From assembly GCF_020535405.1 (NCBI RefSeq), contig NZ_CP085036.1, forward strand, positions 2,418,001-2,482,000: a stretch of 64,000 nt of DNA, given 5' to 3'. Below are positions 1 to 8,086 of the stretch, piece after piece. The notes under the pieces were generated by a model. It was not told the DNA's origin and did not search any database. It worked only from the letters and a program-made list of their open reading frames with translations. The stretch is from Antiquaquibacter oligotrophicus. Lineage in GTDB: Bacteria; Actinomycetota; Actinomycetes; Actinomycetales; Microbacteriaceae. A program made the position numbers and the translations under genes. Numbering within the stretch: the stretch's first letter is position 1; each line of letters opens with the position of its first letter.

Positions 1-315
1 CGCCAGCTGTACTTCCTCCTCGGCGACCTCATCGACAAGCTCGAGTACCTCCACTACGGCATCGCGTTCATCCTCGGCTTCATCGGTGTGAAGCTGTTCT
101 TCCACGCCCTCCACGTCAACGAGCTGCCGTTCATCAACGGTGGAGAACACGTCGACTGGGCGCCCGAGATCTCCACGTGGACGTCGCTCGCGGTGATCCT
201 CGCCGCCATGGCGGTCGCCGTCGTCGCCAGCCTCATCAAGATCAAGGTCGACTCGAACCGTTCACTCCGCGAGGAGATCAAGGAGAGCAGCATCCCGGGG
301 CCCGACGCCGAGTAG
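1..315 (+). CDS. TerC/Alx family integral membrane protein (C-terminal part)
   Basis: The gene enters from the left edge, so only its last 104 codons are visible. The fragment reads RQLYFLLGDLIDKLEYLHYG and continues with a hydrophobic segment (about residues 20-38), a polar loop ending WAPEISTWTS, a second membrane segment (about 60-80) and a charged tail. This is the usual C-terminal end of TerC/Alx proteins, which are linked to metal-ion (manganese) homeostasis and tellurite resistance at the cytoplasmic membrane. The family call is confident; the substrate cannot be inferred. The leu leader region follows directly. Confidence 0.85.
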   Translation, partial: RQLYFLLGDLIDKLEYLHYGIAFILGFIGVKLFFHALHVNELPFINGGEHVDWAPEISTWTSLAVILAAMAVAVVASLIKIKVDSNRSLREEIKESSIPGPDAE

Positions 316-468
316 CTGGCCTCCGAGTGCTACCCTCAGAGGATGCGTTTCGAGCTTCTTCTTCGTCGCCGCGACGAGGTCTAGTCCACCGGCCTCCCTC
401 GTCGCGGAGTCCGACTGCGCCAGGCAGCGACACGGGCTGGGCACTCGAAACGAAGAAGGACAGCATCC
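316..468 (+). promoter_or_regulatory. leuCD leader region, probable leucine attenuator
   Basis: This 153-nt leader upstream of leuC holds a TACCCT -10-like hexamer (331-336), a 13-codon ORF with three consecutive Leu codons (343-384) and several complementary segments. CCGCGACGAGG (369-379) is the exact reverse complement of CCTCGTCGCGG (397-407), giving an 11-bp stem. CGTTTCGAG (346-354) pairs with CTCGAAACG (444-452). The Leu-codon stretch CTTCTTCG (358-365) pairs exactly with CGAAGAAG (451-458), which overlaps the purine-rich leuC ribosome-binding region. The last two pairings are mutually exclusive. The complementarity is seen directly; control by ribosome stalling at Leu codons is inferred. 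Confidence 0.6.
343..384 (+). CDS. leu leader peptide
   Basis: The ORF encodes MRFELLLRRRDEV. Codons 5-7 are CTT-CTT-CTT, which stands out in a genome that prefers CTC and CTG. A TACCCT hexamer ends 6 nt before the ATG, matching the spacing at many apparently leaderless genes here, so the peptide may be translated from the 5' end of the transcript. Short peptides rich in the regulated amino acid upstream of its own biosynthetic genes are the classic sign of ribosome-mediated attenuation, and Leu-rich leaders have been predicted in actinobacteria. A chance ORF of this length is possible, but Leu triplet, position and RNA complementarity agree. Confidence 0.6.
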   Translation: MRFELLLRRRDEV

Positions 469-1902
469 ATGACTGAATCATCGCGACCTCGCACCCTCGC
501 TGAGAAAGTGTGGGACGACCACCTGGTGGTCAAGGGCGAGAACGGCAGCCCCGACCTCATCTACATCGACCTTCACCTGGTCCACGAGGTCACGAGCCCT
601 CAGGCATTCGACGGGCTTCGGATGGCGGGTCGCCCCGTGCGCCGCCCCGATCTGACGATCGCGACCGAGGATCACAACACTCCGACGCTCCTCATCGACC
701 GCCCTATCGCGGACCCGATCAGTCGCACCCAGATCGAGACGCTTCGCGCCAACGCCAAGGAGTTCGGCATCCGCCTGCACTCGCTGGGTGACATCGAGCA
801 GGGCATCGTGCACGTCGTCGGACCGCAGCTGGGCCTCACCATGCCGGGCATCACCGTCGTGTGCGGCGACTCGCACACCTCGACCCACGGCGCGTTCGGT
901 GCGATGGCGTTCGGTATCGGCACGAGCGAAGTCGAGCACGTCATGGCGACGCAGACGCTGCCGCTCAAGCCCTTCAAGACGATGGCGATCACCGTCGAGG
1001 GTGAGCTGAAGCCGGGTGTGACAGCGAAAGACATCATCCTCGCCGTCATCGCGAAGATTGGCACGGGTGGTGGCCAGGGCTACGTGCTCGAGTACCGTGG
1101 CAGCGCCATCCGCTCGCTCTCCATGGAGGGCCGCATGACGATCTGCAACATGTCCATCGAGGCAGGCGCCCGCGCCGGCATGGTGGCACCGGATGAAACG
1201 ACCTACGCCTACCTGAAGGGCCGCCCTCACGCGCCGGAGGGTCAGGACTGGGACGACGCGGTGACCTACTGGAACACGCTGCGCACCGACGACGACGCTG
1301 TCTTCGACGCCGAGGTGTACCTCGACGCGAACGAGCTGGAGCCGTTCGTCACGTGGGGCACCAACCCCGGTCAGGGTGTGTCGCTGAGCGGCACGGTTCC
1401 GCAGCCCACCGACTTCGATGACCCCAACGACAGGGCAGCCGCCGAGCGCGCGCTCGAGTACATGGACCTCACCCCGGGAACCCCGCTCAAGGAGATCCCC
1501 GTCGACGCGGTTTTCATGGGCTCGTGCACGAACAGCCGCATCGAGGACCTGCGAGCGTTCGCCGCGATCATCAAGGGCCAGAAGAAGGCCGACGGCGTGC
1601 GTGTCATGGTCGTACCGGGTTCAGCGCGTGTGCGCATCGAGGCTGAGGCTGAAGGAATCGACAAGATCGTCGAGGAGTTCGGTGCCGAATGGCGTTTTGC
1701 CGGATGCTCGATGTGCCTCGGTATGAACCCCGACCAGCTCGCCCCGGGGGAGCGGTGCGCGTCCACGTCGAACCGCAACTTCGAGGGTCGGCAGGGTAAG
1801 GGCGGTCGCACGCACCTCGTGTCGCCCGTCGTGGCCGCGGCCACCGCCATTCGCGGAACCCTCTCAAGCCCGAGCGACCTGCGCGTGGAGGTGGGCGTCT
1901 GA
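469..1902 (+). CDS. leuC: 3-isopropylmalate dehydratase large subunit
   Basis: LeuC (477 aa, normal length) forms isopropylmalate isomerase with LeuD, converting 2-isopropylmalate to 3-isopropylmalate in leucine synthesis. It belongs to the aconitase family and carries a [4Fe-4S] cluster. The cluster ligands are visible as C353 (GSCTNSR) and C413/C416 (CSMC). The N-terminal half shows the conserved [20 protein letters not shown] stretch. AGAAGG lies 10 nt upstream of the ATG. The stop overlaps the leuD start by one base (TGATG), so the two are translationally coupled. Expression is probably set by the leader region upstream. Confidence 0.97.
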   Translation: MTESSRPRTLAEKVWDDHLVVKGENGSPDLIYIDLHLVHEVTSPQAFDGLRMAGRPVRRPDLTIATEDHNTPTLLIDRPIADPISRTQIETLRANAKEFGIRLHSLGDIEQGIVHVVGPQLGLTMPGITVVCGDSHTSTHGAFGAMAFGIGTSEVEHVMATQTLPLKPFKTMAITVEGELKPGVTAKDIILAVIAKIGTGGGQGYVLEYRGSAIRSLSMEGRMTICNMSIEAGARAGMVAPDETTYAYLKGRPHAPEGQDWDDAVTYWNTLRTDDDAVFDAEVYLDANELEPFVTWGTNPGQGVSLSGTVPQPTDFDDPNDRAAAERALEYMDLTPGTPLKEIPVDAVFMGSCTNSRIEDLRAFAAIIKGQKKADGVRVMVVPGSARVRIEAEAEGIDKIVEEFGAEWRFAGCSMCLGMNPDQLAPGERCASTSNRNFEGRQGKGGRTHLVSPVVAAATAIRGTLSSPSDLRVEVGV

Positions 1903-2519
1903 TGGAACCGATCAGCACCGTCACCGGCATTGCCGTTCCCCTGCAGCGCTCGAACGTCGACACCGACCAGATCATCCCGGCGCAGTTCCTGAAGCGCGTG
2001 ACCAAAACCGGCTTCGACGACGCCCTGTTCTACCAGTGGCGTCAGGACCCGGACTTTGTGCTCAACCGCGAACCGTACGGGGTGGCGAAGCCCGGCACCG
2101 AGACGCGTATCCTCGTCGCCGGCCCCGACTTCGGTACGGGCTCGAGCCGTGAGCACGCCGTCTGGGCGCTCCGCGACTATGGGTTCGCCGCCGTGCTGTC
2201 GAGTCGATTCGGCGACATCTTCCGCGGTAACTCCGGCAAGCAGGGGCTCCTCGCGGCCCAGTTGAGCGACGCCGACATCGAGACGATCTGGCTCATCGTC
2301 GACGAGCACCCGGGAATAGAAGCATCCGTTGATCTGGTTGCCAAAACGGTGACCGTCGGCACCGCGAGCTTCCCCTTCGAGATCGACGACTACACCCGAT
2401 GGCGCCTGCTGGAAGGCCTCGACGACATCGGTCTGACACTTCGGGATGAGACGCACATCACCGAGTTCGAGAGCCGCCGCGAAAGTTGGCGGCCCACCAC
2501 CCTCCCGGCCAAAAGCTGA
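1902..2519 (+). CDS. leuD: 3-isopropylmalate dehydratase small subunit
   Basis: LeuD (205 aa) supplies the swivelling domain of isopropylmalate isomerase. The N-terminus has the family pattern [20 protein letters not shown], and [13 protein letters not shown] around residues 75-87 is the substrate-binding signature. It begins on the last base of leuC and is cotranscribed with it. leuA and leuB are not nearby. Confidence 0.97.
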   Translation: MEPISTVTGIAVPLQRSNVDTDQIIPAQFLKRVTKTGFDDALFYQWRQDPDFVLNREPYGVAKPGTETRILVAGPDFGTGSSREHAVWALRDYGFAAVLSSRFGDIFRGNSGKQGLLAAQLSDADIETIWLIVDEHPGIEASVDLVAKTVTVGTASFPFEIDDYTRWRLLEGLDDIGLTLRDETHITEFESRRESWRPTTLPAKS

Positions 2520-2545
2520 GTGAACCCAGGTAGACAGAGGTATAC

Positions 2546-3913
2546 ATGAATTCGGTGACGAAGGACGCACGAAAGGCGGCCGCACGAGTGGGTCTTTCCT
2601 CGGACGAGATCATCATCAACGGCGGCAAGCCGCTCCGTGGTCGTGTCGACGTGCGTGGGGCCAAGAACCTCGCCACGAAGGCGATGGTCGCGGCCCTCCT
2701 CGCCGACACCCCGAGTCACCTGCAAGACGTGCCCGACATCAGCGATGTTGGCGTTGTCACCGGGATGCTCGGTGCCTACGGTGTCACGGTCACGAAGGTC
2801 GGCGAGGGCGAGTTGATCCTCGACCCCTCCAACGTGCTCAAAGCACACTTCGCCCAGATTGACGCGCTCGCAGGCTCCAGCCGCATCCCCATCCTGTTCT
2901 GCGGACCTCTTCTCCACCGTCTCGGTGAGGCGCTCATCCCCGACCTCGGCGGCTGCCGCATCGGCGACCGCCCCATCGACTTCCACATGGACGCGTTGCG
3001 CGCGTTCGGTGCGATCGTCGACAAGAGCTATGAGGGCATCCGCCTCACCGCTCCGAACGGTCTCAAGGGCGCCAACATCGAGCTTCCGTACCCGAGTGTC
3101 GGCGCGACCGAGCAGGTGCTCCTCACCGCGGTCCTCGCCGAGGGTGTCACCGAGCTCAAGAATGCGGCCATCGAGCCCGAGATCATGGACCTCATCGCGA
3201 TCCTGCAGAAGATGGGCGCGATCATCAACGTCGAGCCCAACCGCGTGATCTTCATCGAGGGTGTCGACAAGCTGCAGGGGTACACACACCGCGCACTCTT
3301 CGACCGGAACGAGGCCGCGAGCTGGGCATCCGCCGCTCTGGCCACGGGGGGCGACATCTTTGTCGCCGGCGCGAAGCAGCAGGAGCTCATGACGTTCCTC
3401 AACATCTACCGCAAGGTGGGTGGAGCCTTCGACATCCAGGAGGACGGCATCCGGTTCTGGCACCCGGGTGGAACCCTCAAGCCCGTTGTTGTCGAAACCG
3501 ACGTGCACCCCGGATTCATGACCGACTGGCAGCAGCCCCTCATCGTCGCGCTCACGCAGGCCGAGGGTCGCAGCGTCGTTCACGAGACCGTGTACGAGAA
3601 CCGTTTCGGGTTCACGGACGCGCTCATCGAGATGGGTGCCGACATCGTTGTGCACAAGGACGGTCTGGAGTCGGTCACGCGCCGCGTTCCGCGTCGCCCG
3701 CTGGAGCAGGCCGCCGTCATCATCGGTCCGACCCCGCTCAAGGGTGCGGATGTCGAGATCCCCGACCTGCGCGGTGGCTTCAGCCACCTCATCGCGGCGC
3801 TCACCGCGGAAGGCCAGTCCCGCGTGACAAACATCGGCATCATCAGTCGTGGGTACGAGCACTTCATCGACAAGCTCTCGGACCTCGGAGCCGACTTCAT
3901 CTACGAGGGCTGA
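2546..3913 (+). CDS. murA: UDP-N-acetylglucosamine 1-carboxyvinyltransferase
   Basis: MurA (455 aa) transfers enolpyruvate from PEP to UDP-GlcNAc, the first committed step of peptidoglycan synthesis, in the cytoplasm. The EPSP-synthase fold is evident, with the catalytic-loop motif GGCRIGDRPIDFH holding Cys at position 137. Mycobacterial MurA has Asp there and is fosfomycin-resistant, so this enzyme is of the Cys, potentially sensitive, type. The first 20 residues extend slightly beyond the usual start; the ATG at 2546 has a weak AGAGG upstream. It sits 26 nt after leuD and 2 nt before the acyltransferase gene. Confidence 0.96.
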   Translation: MNSVTKDARKAAARVGLSSDEIIINGGKPLRGRVDVRGAKNLATKAMVAALLADTPSHLQDVPDISDVGVVTGMLGAYGVTVTKVGEGELILDPSNVLKAHFAQIDALAGSSRIPILFCGPLLHRLGEALIPDLGGCRIGDRPIDFHMDALRAFGAIVDKSYEGIRLTAPNGLKGANIELPYPSVGATEQVLLTAVLAEGVTELKNAAIEPEIMDLIAILQKMGAIINVEPNRVIFIEGVDKLQGYTHRALFDRNEAASWASAALATGGDIFVAGAKQQELMTFLNIYRKVGGAFDIQEDGIRFWHPGGTLKPVVVETDVHPGFMTDWQQPLIVALTQAEGRSVVHETVYENRFGFTDALIEMGADIVVHKDGLESVTRRVPRRPLEQAAVIIGPTPLKGADVEIPDLRGGFSHLIAALTAEGQSRVTNIGIISRGYEHFIDKLSDLGADFIYEG

Positions 3914-3915
3914 GC

Positions 3916-4659
3916 GTGGCGGGTACGACTCGGAGCGAGAAGACCGTCGGATGGCGGCTCCTCTCGTTCATAGTCATCCCTTTCCTGCTGCTTGTCGGGC
4001 GGTACCGCTTTCGCAACGTGGACAAGCTTCCGGCTGGTGCGTTCATTCTCGCGCCCAACCACTACTCAAACTTCGACCCGCTCGTGACTGCCTACGCGCT
4101 CTGGCGGGCCGGGCGCGTGCCGCGTTTTCTCGCGAAGGCGAGCCTGTTCAGGGTTCCGGTTCTGGGGGCAATTCTTCGCGCCACGGGCCAGATTCCCGTG
4201 GAGCGGGCCGGAACCACGGCGGGAGCAGATCCGCTCGCGGCGGCGTCCCGGCTCGTGGATGACGGTCTCGCGGTGATCGTGTATCCGGAGGGCACCCTCA
4301 CGCGTGACCCGCAGATGTGGCCGATGAGGGGCAGGTTCGGTGCGGTGCGTCTGTCGTTGGAGCACGGCATCCCGATAGTTCCGTGTGCCCACTGGGGTGT
4401 GCAGGAGATCCTGCCGCGCTATTCGAAGAAGCTCAGCATCTTCCCTCGTAAGAACGTGGATGTGATCTTCGGTGAGCCGGTCGACCTGTCGCCTTGGCAG
4501 GACAAGCCGAAGACGGGCGCGACGTATGCCGCGGCGACTACCGCGGTCATGCAGTCGATCACGAAGCTTCTCGAGGAGCTTCGCGGCGAGAGGGCGCCCC
4601 TCGAGCGCTGGGATCCGGCGGAGCACGGTCAGACCGAGTTCGGCCGGCTCGAAAACTAG
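3916..4659 (+). CDS. plsC: 1-acyl-sn-glycerol-3-phosphate acyltransferase (PlsC family)
   Basis: This 247-aa membrane-associated enzyme adds the second acyl chain in phospholipid synthesis, making phosphatidic acid. The catalytic HX4D box is NHYSNFD (H49, D54), preceded by a hydrophobic anchor (about residues 14-29), and the second conserved block is YPEGTLTRD. It starts with GTG 2 nt after murA and probably shares its transcript; a murA-plsC-gpsA-ddl order is common in actinobacteria. The end overlaps the convergent GyrI-like gene by 4 nt. The acyl acceptor is inferred from the family. Confidence 0.9.
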   Translation: MAGTTRSEKTVGWRLLSFIVIPFLLLVGRYRFRNVDKLPAGAFILAPNHYSNFDPLVTAYALWRAGRVPRFLAKASLFRVPVLGAILRATGQIPVERAGTTAGADPLAAASRLVDDGLAVIVYPEGTLTRDPQMWPMRGRFGAVRLSLEHGIPIVPCAHWGVQEILPRYSKKLSIFPRKNVDVIFGEPVDLSPWQDKPKTGATYAAATTAVMQSITKLLEELRGERAPLERWDPAEHGQTEFGRLEN

Positions 4660-5294
4660 GCCTGCTTCGCGACCGGCTGCCGCAGGAGTGTCCGCAGCTT
4701 CGATGGCTCGACTTTGCGGAAGTCGCTGAAGTAGATCTCGTGGTGAGTTCCGGTCATCGCAAGCCCGTTGGCGGGGATGAAGTCGTCGTGCATGGTCGCG
4801 AGGATGCCCGCCTCGTCGTCGAACGATCCGACGTGCAGCGTCTGAACACAGAGCCCCTCGTCGAGTGACTCCAGTCGGACCAGGTCGAGTGAGGTCGGAG
4901 GGGTTTTCGCCCCGGCGGCGGTGATCGCGGCATCCACCATCTCCTGGGAGATCCACTCCGGGGTCATGATCATGAGCGTCCAGTTCCAGCGCGACTTGTC
5001 GCGTGCGCTCGTGAAAGCGCTCAGGTCGGGGGACCACCACAGGCCTTCGAGTGGGGGCACAACGTAGTCGCGTTCCAGCTCCCGTTTGCTTGCGAACTTG
5101 AGTTTGTAGGCAACCGGATACAACGCCGTGATGGCGTCCGCGAAGGCGGGAGACGTGTTGGGGTCCCCGTGACCGTCAACCATGAGGTACTGCATCGTCG
5201 GCACCTCGAGAATACGGAACTGCCCCCGCCGACCCTCATAGGCGCCGAGTGTCTTCTTGAAGTCGATTGTGGAGGATGTCGCTGCCGGGGCCAT
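4656..5294 (-). CDS. GyrI-like small-molecule-binding domain protein
   Basis: A 212-aa protein resembling the GyrI-like (effector-binding, SOUL/AraC-C-terminal fold) family. It lacks a DNA-binding domain. Recognisable stretches are RILEVPTMQYLMVDGHGDP near the N-terminus, PPLEGLWWSPD in the middle and HHEIYFSDFRKVEPSKLRT near the C-terminus, all typical of stand-alone members of unknown function. Stand-alone GyrI domains bind small hydrophobic or cationic molecules, and some hydrolyse them. A -10-like TAGAAT (5305-5300) lies 5 nt before the ATG, with a perfect 20-bp palindrome upstream, so the gene is probably repressed by a dimeric regulator. Confidence 0.75.
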   Translation of the reverse strand: MAPAATSSTIDFKKTLGAYEGRRGQFRILEVPTMQYLMVDGHGDPNTSPAFADAITALYPVAYKLKFASKRELERDYVVPPLEGLWWSPDLSAFTSARDKSRWNWTLMIMTPEWISQEMVDAAITAAGAKTPPTSLDLVRLESLDEGLCVQTLHVGSFDDEAGILATMHDDFIPANGLAMTGTHHEIYFSDFRKVEPSKLRTLLRQPVAKQA

Positions 5295-5311
5295 GCTCGA
5301 TTCTACCAGAG

Positions 5312-5331
5312 ACTAGAACGTATGTTCTAGT
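5312..5331. promoter_or_regulatory. Perfect 20-bp palindrome, probable operator of the GyrI-like gene
   Basis: ACTAGAACGTATGTTCTAGT is an inverted repeat of 8-bp arms around GTAT. It lies 6 nt upstream of the TAGAAT -10-like hexamer of the reverse-strand gene, so a bound dimer would cover the -35 region. The core GAAC-N4-GTTC resembles actinobacterial LexA boxes but has A instead of C before GAAC. A TetR- or MarR-type operator is equally possible. Confidence 0.55.
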
Positions 5332-5414
5332 GGTTTCCGGCCTTTTCGCGAACCGAACGGACTCGATGCCCGGCGGTACCGGCCCAGCGCGCCCCCATGC
5401 CGCACAATGGTCGA

Positions 5415-6437
5415 GTGCCACAGAACGCCGTGACCCCTGCCCGTCGTGTCGCCGTTCTCGGTGCCGGATCGTGGGGGACCACCTTCTCGAAGATCCTCGC
5501 CGACGGGGGAGCGGATGTCGCGATCTGGGCCCGCCGTTCGGAGCTCGCCCGCGAGATCACCCAATCCCACCGCAACAGCGACTACCTGCCAGGCATCAAC
5601 CTCCCGCGCAACCTGTGGGCCACATCACGACTTCCGGAAGCGCTTGACGGTGCGGAGCAGGTCTACCTTTCGGTGCCGTCCCAGTCGCTGCGTGAGAACC
5701 TCCGCATCGTGCGCGACCTCATTCCGCAGTCCGCAATCGTCGTGTCGCTCATGAAGGGTGTCGAAAAGGGTACGGGGGCACGCATGAGTGAGGTGATTCG
5801 CCAGGAGCTCGGGTTCGGCCCAGAGCGGGTGGCCGTGGCATCCGGCCCCAATCTCGCGCTCGAGATCGCGAAGGAACAACCCACCGCAGCCGTCATCTCG
5901 TCGGAGGAGATCGAGACCGCCACCACGGTCGCCATGACCGCCACCAACCCGTACTTCCGCAGCTTCGTCAACACGGATGTCATCGGCACCGAGTTCGGCG
6001 GAGTGCTCAAGAACCTCGTGGCCGTGGCGATCGGCATCGTCGACGGTGTCGGCTACGGCGAAAACACTAAGGCATCCATCATCACGCGCGGGCTCGCCGA
6101 GATGACCGACTTCGCGGTCGCCTACGGTGCCAAGGCCGAGACACTCGCGGGCCTCGCTGGCCTCGGCGACCTCATCGCCACGTGCGAGTCGAGCCTCAGT
6201 CGCAACAACACGGCGGGCAGGCTCCTCGGTCAGGGGTACAGCTACTCCGAGGTCATCGCGCAGATGAACCAAACCGCGGAAGGGCTCTCCTCCGTCGCAC
6301 CCGTGCTGGAACTCGCGCTCGCGAAGGGTGTACAGATGCCCATTGTGAGTCAGGTCGCCGAAGTGCTTGCCGGTACTCTGGCACCGCGGGACATCGCACC
6401 GCACCTCACCACCGACGAACTGCCGCAGGGAGAGTAG
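5415..6437 (+). CDS. gpsA: NAD(P)-dependent glycerol-3-phosphate dehydrogenase
   Basis: GpsA reduces dihydroxyacetone phosphate to sn-glycerol 3-phosphate for phospholipids. From the GTG at 5415 it is 340 aa. The Rossmann signature AVLGAGSWGTTF starts at about residue 13, and the conserved GGVLKNLVAVAIGIVDG with the catalytic Lys lies in the C-terminal half. An ATG at 5397 would add six residues. The GTG is preferred because a CACAAT -10-like hexamer ends 6 nt before it, the spacing used by other leaderless starts here. It ends one base before ddl. Confidence 0.95.
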   Translation: MPQNAVTPARRVAVLGAGSWGTTFSKILADGGADVAIWARRSELAREITQSHRNSDYLPGINLPRNLWATSRLPEALDGAEQVYLSVPSQSLRENLRIVRDLIPQSAIVVSLMKGVEKGTGARMSEVIRQELGFGPERVAVASGPNLALEIAKEQPTAAVISSEEIETATTVAMTATNPYFRSFVNTDVIGTEFGGVLKNLVAVAIGIVDGVGYGENTKASIITRGLAEMTDFAVAYGAKAETLAGLAGLGDLIATCESSLSRNNTAGRLLGQGYSYSEVIAQMNQTAEGLSSVAPVLELALAKGVQMPIVSQVAEVLAGTLAPRDIAPHLTTDELPQGE

Positions 6438-6438
6438 C

Positions 6439-7530
6439 GTGACCACACTGACCGTCGCCCTCCTGTTCGGCGGCCGGTCATCCGAGCATGAGATCAGCTG
6501 CTCGACGGCCTCCGGTGTGCTTTCGGCCATCGACCGCAGCAAGTACAACGTCATCGCGATCGGTATCACCAAGTCCGGTGCCGTGACCCTCCAGCCGGAC
6601 GACGCCGCCATGTTCGCGATGAACCCCGACGCCATGCCCGTCGTTCCCGACAACGGCACCCGAGTGCATTGGCCGGAGTCGTCGACAACCCGCGAGCTGA
6701 CGGTGACGGATGCCTCGGGTGTTACTCGCTCGCTCGGTGACGTCGATGTGGTGTTCCCCATCCTGCACGGGCCCTTTGGGGAGGACGGCACGGTGCAGGG
6801 GCTCCTGGAACTGGTCGGACTCCCGTACGTCGGCAACGGCGTGCTCGCGTCCGCCCTCGGTATGGACAAGCACTTCGCCAAAACCGCCCTGGAGGGGGCG
6901 GGCGTCGCGGTAGCTCCGTGGGTCACGGTAAGTCCCTACGGCTGGCAGCAGGAGCGCGACAGGATCACAGCGGACATCCGCGAGCTCGGGTTGCCGCTCT
7001 TCGTCAAGCCAGCGCGTGCCGGATCGTCGGTCGGGGTGAGCAAGGTGACGTCGCTCGACGAACTCGACGCCGCACTGACGGTGGCGTTCGCGGAAGATTC
7101 GCGCGCCCTCGTCGAGGCGGCGATCAGCGGTCGCGAGGTCGAGTGCGGCGTGCTTTCGGGGCGGGGCGGTGAGCCGCCGCGTGTGAGTGTCGCCGGCGAG
7201 ATCATCATGCACGGTCGCGACTTCTACGACTTCGAGGCTAAGTACATCGACCCGGATGCCGCAGAACTTGTGTGCCCGGCATCCCTCGAACCGGATGAGC
7301 TCGCGCAGATGCAGCGCATCGCCGCGCGCGCCTTCGACGCAATCGGGGGGTCTGGGCTCGCGCGGGTCGACTTCTTCTTCACCGGCACCGAGTTCATCGT
7401 CAACGAGCTCAACACCATGCCGGGATTCACACCCATCTCGATGTACCCCAAGTGCTGGCAGGCGAGCGGCCTCAGCTACACGGAACTCATCGACGAGCTC
7501 ATCCAGCTCGGCCTGGAGGCCGTGCGCTAG
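6439..7530 (+). CDS. ddl: D-alanine--D-alanine ligase
   Basis: Ddl (363 aa) joins two D-alanines with ATP for the peptidoglycan stem peptide. It is an ATP-grasp enzyme: the N-terminal LFGGRSSEHEIS, the central FVKPARAGSSVGVSKV and the C-terminal RVDFFFTGTEFIVNELNTMP blocks are all present. The GTG at 6439, one base after the gpsA stop, gives the canonical N-terminus MTTLTVALLFGG. Gene order gpsA-ddl is conserved in actinobacteria. A REP-like palindrome follows. Confidence 0.96.
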   Translation: MTTLTVALLFGGRSSEHEISCSTASGVLSAIDRSKYNVIAIGITKSGAVTLQPDDAAMFAMNPDAMPVVPDNGTRVHWPESSTTRELTVTDASGVTRSLGDVDVVFPILHGPFGEDGTVQGLLELVGLPYVGNGVLASALGMDKHFAKTALEGAGVAVAPWVTVSPYGWQQERDRITADIRELGLPLFVKPARAGSSVGVSKVTSLDELDAALTVAFAEDSRALVEAAISGREVECGVLSGRGGEPPRVSVAGEIIMHGRDFYDFEAKYIDPDAAELVCPASLEPDELAQMQRIAARAFDAIGGSGLARVDFFFTGTEFIVNELNTMPGFTPISMYPKCWQASGLSYTELIDELIQLGLEAVR

Positions 7531-7552
7531 CGCGCCCGTGTTGCGCGGGGTT

Positions 7553-7589
7553 GGTTTCGAGACGCTCGCTGCGCGAGCTCCTCAACCGG
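7553..7589. repeat. REP-like palindrome
   Basis: The stretch GGTTTCGAGACGCTCGCTGC, continuing GCGAGCTCCTCAACCGG, contains the inverted repeat CTCGC-TG-CGCGAG and lies between the convergent ddl and DUF3515 genes. Elements of this type are scattered through Microbacteriaceae genomes (recalled, not searched). Only one copy is seen here. It may act as a bidirectional terminator. Confidence 0.5.
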
Positions 7590-7607
7590 CAGCTAGGCCG
7601 CGAGGCG

Positions 7608-8063
7608 CTAGCCCGCGTCCTCGAGGGCCACACACTCGCCAGAGGCCGGCAGCCTGCCCACGGCGGGTGCCAGTGCGGTGAGCACGTCCAGCCCGGATGC
7701 CACCTCCGAGTCGACGATCACTTCGACGGCGGGTTCGCGGCCGTAGCTCGTGAAGACGTAGTCGGGGGCATCCGTGTCATCCCGCAGCCAGTCGATTCCC
7801 TCGACGGTCACACACGGCAGTTCGGCGGTGGGGGCCGGCGACGGCACACCGCAGCGGACGATGACGGCGGTCGGCTCGCCCCACGCTCCCGTGGCTTGAG
7901 CATTGGTCTCGCGTGCCGTGAGATCGTCGACACTGTCGGGCAGCCGAACGCTCACTTCGGCGCACAGGGGGTCGGCGGCGTCCGCGGCAGGCTCCAACGC
8001 AACGGTCGGCGCGCAGCCAGCGAGGAGCAGCACGAGGGCGCCGAGGGGGAGCAGGAGTCTCAT
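7608..8063 (-). CDS. DUF3515 family lipoprotein
   Basis: A 151-aa exported protein. Residues 1-16 form a signal peptide and LLAGC (13-17) is a lipobox, so Cys17 is probably lipidated. Two further Cys pairs, within DPLCAEVSV, IVRCGVPSP, ELPCVTVEG and SGECVALED, suggest disulfides outside the membrane. The pattern ATGAWGEPTAVIVRCGVP is characteristic of DUF3515, an actinobacterial family of unknown function that sits beside ddl and thiL, as here. The start at 8063 lies 23 nt from the divergent thiL start. Confidence 0.85.
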   Translation of the reverse strand: MRLLLPLGALVLLLAGCAPTVALEPAADAADPLCAEVSVRLPDSVDDLTARETNAQATGAWGEPTAVIVRCGVPSPAPTAELPCVTVEGIDWLRDDTDAPDYVFTSYGREPAVEVIVDSEVASGLDVLTALAPAVGRLPASGECVALEDAG

Positions 8064-8086
8064 CCCCTTCAGGCTAGCGTGGTCGC
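8064..8086. promoter_or_regulatory. Compact bidirectional promoter of thiL and the DUF3515 gene
   Basis: Only 23 nt separate the two divergent start codons. The forward strand has TAGCGT (8075-8080) ending 6 nt before the thiL ATG. The reverse strand has TAGCCT ending 7 nt before the lipoprotein ATG. Both hexamers share the CTAG at 8074-8077. Both transcripts would start at or next to the start codon, and simultaneous polymerase binding seems sterically impossible. Confidence 0.55.

Noticed and set aside
2390..3862. A long open frame opposite murA
   Set aside because: It is antisense to a clearly recognised gene and has the Asp/Val/Leu/Arg bias of a reverse-frame shadow. Similar long frames opposite smc, leuC and the GH13 genes were rejected for the same reason.
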